64,000 bases of DNA from Utricularia gibba (taxonomy: Eukaryota; Streptophyta; Magnoliopsida; Lamiales; Lentibulariaceae), in contig NEEC01000007.1 in NCBI GenBank assembly GCA_002189035.1, forward strand, positions 2,170,001 to 2,234,000, written 5' to 3'. Every line of letters starts with the position of its first letter. Within the stretch, counting starts at the first letter, position 1. Position numbers and translations under genes: made by a program. Positions 58,946 through 64,000 of the stretch are shown in pieces. Below the pieces are notes generated by a model. It was not told where the DNA came from. It was given only the letters and a program-made list of their open reading frames with translations, and did no database searches.

Positions 58946-59241
58946 TTTTTGAGTTACAAGGTACATTTTCCGGGTTCCCCCGTTGCAGCTGTTTCTCTAG
59001 TCGCGTTTATACTAGAAACAGATGCTGAAGGAGAATTTTGACTCATAAGATGCTGAAACACATTTGAACATTTGAAAAAATACATATTTCACTCAGTGAG
59101 GCATCATAACACAAATTCACTGCTACACATCTGTTTGTATATCAGAATTTACAGCAATGCAGATGCATGACATCAATACTCTGTTTTAGGACCCTTTTGG
59201 CAGTTTTGATATCGAGATACGAATGTAGAGCTGTAAAAACT

Positions 59242-61465
<2,224 letters not shown>

Positions 61466-62543
61466 AGCTACAGAAGTGTTAACCTTCCTTTCAACGAAGA
61501 AAGCTCAAGTTGCAGCGGCGGAAGCCGCCGTAAACGGCCGATGGACAGAGTCGTTGTGCGTGTGTACATGCGGAATTTTCTTTTCCCGCTATGAAATAAA
61601 AGGAGGATCCCAATTTCTGTTGACCCGTTTAATTTTATTGAAAAAAAAACATCCCAAAATTCAACCCTTCACAATCAAAATATTAATGATATTATCAGTT
61701 TAGAACATCAAATTCTCATAATTTTATATTTTTTTCTTTTCAAAAAAAAAATATTTTATACAAAATTAAAAAAGATCATTTTATATGAATTATTAATCTA
61801 ATCCATTTGTAACAAATATGAGACTCACTAAGGTATTTACATACTTTCATGAGGTAGACCTTCCGCCCACTCCCATGGAAACTCAGCACACTAGTTGTAA
61901 AGATCCATTCTATTCTTAAATAATGTTATGTACATCGAACATTCAATATTTATAATTTTATATTTTTTTCTTACAAAAAAATACCTCATGTAAGATTATG
62001 AAAAATCATTCTATATAAAATGTAATCCTATTCCATTCGTAATTAATGTTGTAAGATTAGTTTAAAGTCCTTATATCATTTTATGGGTTGAGCCCTTCAT
62101 TTTTGTGAAAAAATTACAACTAGATAACGATTCTTTTTGGTTTGTTTTCGAAAAACAACTTTGAAAATGTCGTGTGACCTCACCGACCACTCTTTTGATT
62201 GGCTTTTAGGTAAAACTACATTATAATAACCATTTAAATTCAAATAGATAATTTTATTAAAATGAATATCCGTATTAAATTTAATCATGAATTTCAGGGC
62301 ATAGAAAAGTCAATCATTCCAGAGCTATAGTTAGAAAAGGGTGAAGTGTGTGTTGGAGTGAAGGGAAGGAGAGCAGCGGCAGCCCTGAACAAGAGGAGTT
62401 CGCTGCAACGACGCCTCCCACTTATTCCGGGACTCTCCACTTTTACTCAGTCTCCGAGCACCTCCTTTTTCCCTGCCACAAATGCCTGCTATGATCCATC
62501 TTCTTCTCGGCATCGCCCTCCTGTTTTGGCCCATGATCCCGCC
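61466..62543. other. Divergent promoter region between CPK and LBD genes
   Basis: The two genes start head to head. About 61466-61610 is the CPK leader and promoter, then A/T-rich DNA with a loosely repeated unit (TTATATTTTTTTCTT near 61723 and 61959), and from about 62330 the LBD leader. No open frame is credible; the ORF that extends upstream of the LBD start has no in-frame ATG. Confidence 0.55.
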
Positions 62544-63410
62544 ATGACCGTCAAGAGCGGCACCAGCCAAGCCTGCGCTGCCTGTAAATATCAACGACGC
62601 CGGTGCACCTCCGAGTGCCTCCTCGCCCCATTTTTCCCGGCGGACGATCCCAAGATGTTTCAGAATGTGCACCGTCTCTTTGGCGTCAAGAACATACAGA
62701 ACCTTCTCAAGGAGCTGAGCCCTCGAGACAAGCCAGAAGCCATCAAGTCCATCAAGTACCATGCTGATATGCGCGATAAGTATCCTGTTCGGGGATGCCT
62801 TGTGGAGATTCAGCAGCTCACTTATTACCTGCATCTGGCGCAGAAGGAACTCCAAAACACTCTGCATCAGCTTTCTTATTATCGCCGGCATGAAGTGTCT
62901 CCGATACCCCCAACCGGCGACGACTACATATCGGAGCTGCAGCTGGGTATCTCCCCTCCGGGGGACACCCTTTTTGCGTCCAACAACGGGAATGGGGATT
63001 ACTGCATGAAGTACCTAGACTTCAAGGAGGAGAACTATCCCCAATCTCAATGCCTACCAACGTGTTCCAGTAGCAATGAGAACAACCCACAGAACTCGAG
63101 TGTCATCATCTCTCAAACGTTCCTCCCTCAGAGCCCCTGTTTGCAGGAAGAAACCCACCTGGATTTCAGTCTTTTCGATCATATGGACGACACGCAATCA
63201 TCCTACATTGGGTACAAGGAGGCGTACGAGTCGAGGTGATCGATCATCCGTCTCCTCTCCTCTTCACCATGCTCCCTCCTTTTCATCTTGACTGATTTCT
63301 TGATGTACAACAGCTTGGAGTCTCCATTGAGGGATCATTCCCGGCAGCAGTTTGATGAGAACGAACTCAAGAACGCAGCGGCTTGTTTCAGCCTCACCAG
63401 CGTCAACTGA
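62544..63410 (+). CDS. LBD: LOB-domain transcription factor, LBD22/LBD27 type
   Basis: Two exons, 62544-63235 and 63314-63410, give 262 residues. The LOB zinc block is CAACKYQRRRCTSEC (CX2CX6CX3C). A GAS-type block (FQNVHRLFGVKNIQNLL) and a coiled segment (GCLVEIQQLTYYLHLAQKEL) follow. An open frame reading straight on would stop at 63239 (YESR), but a donor TCGAG|GTGATC and an acceptor ACAACAG|CTTGG enclose a 78-nt intron, and the second exon adds LKNAAACFSLTSVN, a tail of the kind seen in the LBD22/27 branch. Family knowledge: LBD27 (SIDECAR POLLEN) controls microspore division; the function here is inferred. Confidence 0.9.
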
Positions 63411-64000
63411 TGGATGAAGAGCAAGGGTTGTGCAAATGGAACATGGCTGTTAGATTTTCACAGTCTAGAGGTAACCTTCCTCCATTTTTGAGCAGACATT
63501 CACACCGGATACCTTATAAAACAGATAATCTTCTGGCAAAAACAAGAACAGCCTTAGCATTCACCACCTAATGAGATAATGAGCTCACAAGTTCACTGGT
63601 TAATTCTTTAGAATAACTTCTAAAAACCCTGCAAAAGTAAATTGATTATCAAACATTCTCTAGAAAGAAAGCAACTTTAGAATTTTTTTTATTTTTAATA
63701 ATATATTTGAAATAGTATATGCGTTTAAAATATTTAGAAGTAATTTTATTATAACAGTTTTTATCAACAAGTCTTTTTTTATAAAAAGTTTTAGAGATCA
63801 AACTCCTATTTTATTTGAATCACTTCTCGAAAATTCATTTTCGAGAAATAGAGTCGAGTAGAATTTTATGAAATTACAATTTTATTTTATTAGAATCACT
63901 TATTGAAAGTAAGTTTTTGAGAATTGCTGATTTAATTTAAATATAAATTCTCCGCACCGCTTGTAAATATTATCATTTTCATAATTTTCAATTAGTTTCT
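63411..64000. other. AT-rich right end
   Basis: After the LBD 3' untranslated region the sequence becomes A/T-rich. Two similar stretches (TTTGAATCACTTCTCGAAAA at 63817 and TTAGAATCACTTATTGAAAG near 63889) hint at a small local duplication. No gene is seen before the edge. Confidence 0.5.

Noticed and set aside
62346-62543. In-frame extension upstream of the LBD start
   Set aside because: The frame is open but has no ATG, and LBD proteins of this branch start just before the zinc block as at 62544.

Overview
The window is nuclear DNA from a flowering plant, most likely a eudicot. Genes are split by short GT-AG introns, spacers are very AT-rich, and the proteins are plant-specific: LONGIFOLIA, a Dof/CDF factor, an R2R3-MYB, HD-Zip I, LBD, Lhca4, a CDPK, a GT34 xylosyltransferase and CYP94. 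I cannot name the species. No tRNA, rRNA, CRISPR array or bacterial-type operon was seen. Exon borders were set by hand from reading frame, splice dinucleotides and family knowledge.

Left part (1-24.5 kb), gene dense: the 3' part of a MUT9-like/photoregulatory kinase (+), a mitochondrial Ca2+-uptake regulator MICU (-), LONGIFOLIA (+), a SCAPER-like coiled-coil protein (+), cytosolic HSP101/ClpB (+) with a heat-shock element upstream, and a xyloglucan xylosyltransferase of the XXT3/5 type (+). Two of these genes, SCAPER and XXT, have apparent one-base losses next to homopolymers.

Middle (24.5-37 kb): a 1.18-kb solo LTR with a 6-bp flanking repeat, the photosystem I antenna gene Lhca4 (+) with light-type promoter motifs, a cycling Dof factor (-), and a subgroup-1 R2R3-MYB (-).

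37-49 kb is the most unusual part. It is a rearranged cluster of CYP94-type P450 genes and pectate lyase genes in two opposite orientations. All three P450 copies are disrupted: two share the same in-frame TAG, and the third has two one-base losses. One pectate lyase is intact and two are fragments. The two orientations meet in a 243-bp gap holding a perfect 40-bp inverted repeat. Copy 3 of the P450 looks like a mosaic of copies 1 and 2.

Right part (49-64 kb): a long AT-rich stretch, an HD-Zip I gene of the HAT5/ATHB1 type with a candidate regulatory uORF, an NPF/PTR transporter, a Nit1-type deaminated glutathione amidase, a CPK10/30-like calcium-dependent protein kinase (-), and an LBD22/27-like factor (+) whose last exon was found by splice reasoning.

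The genes form no shared pathway beyond ordinary plant housekeeping, growth, light and stress functions. The P450/pectate lyase cluster is the only locally related set, and its relation is one of duplication history.
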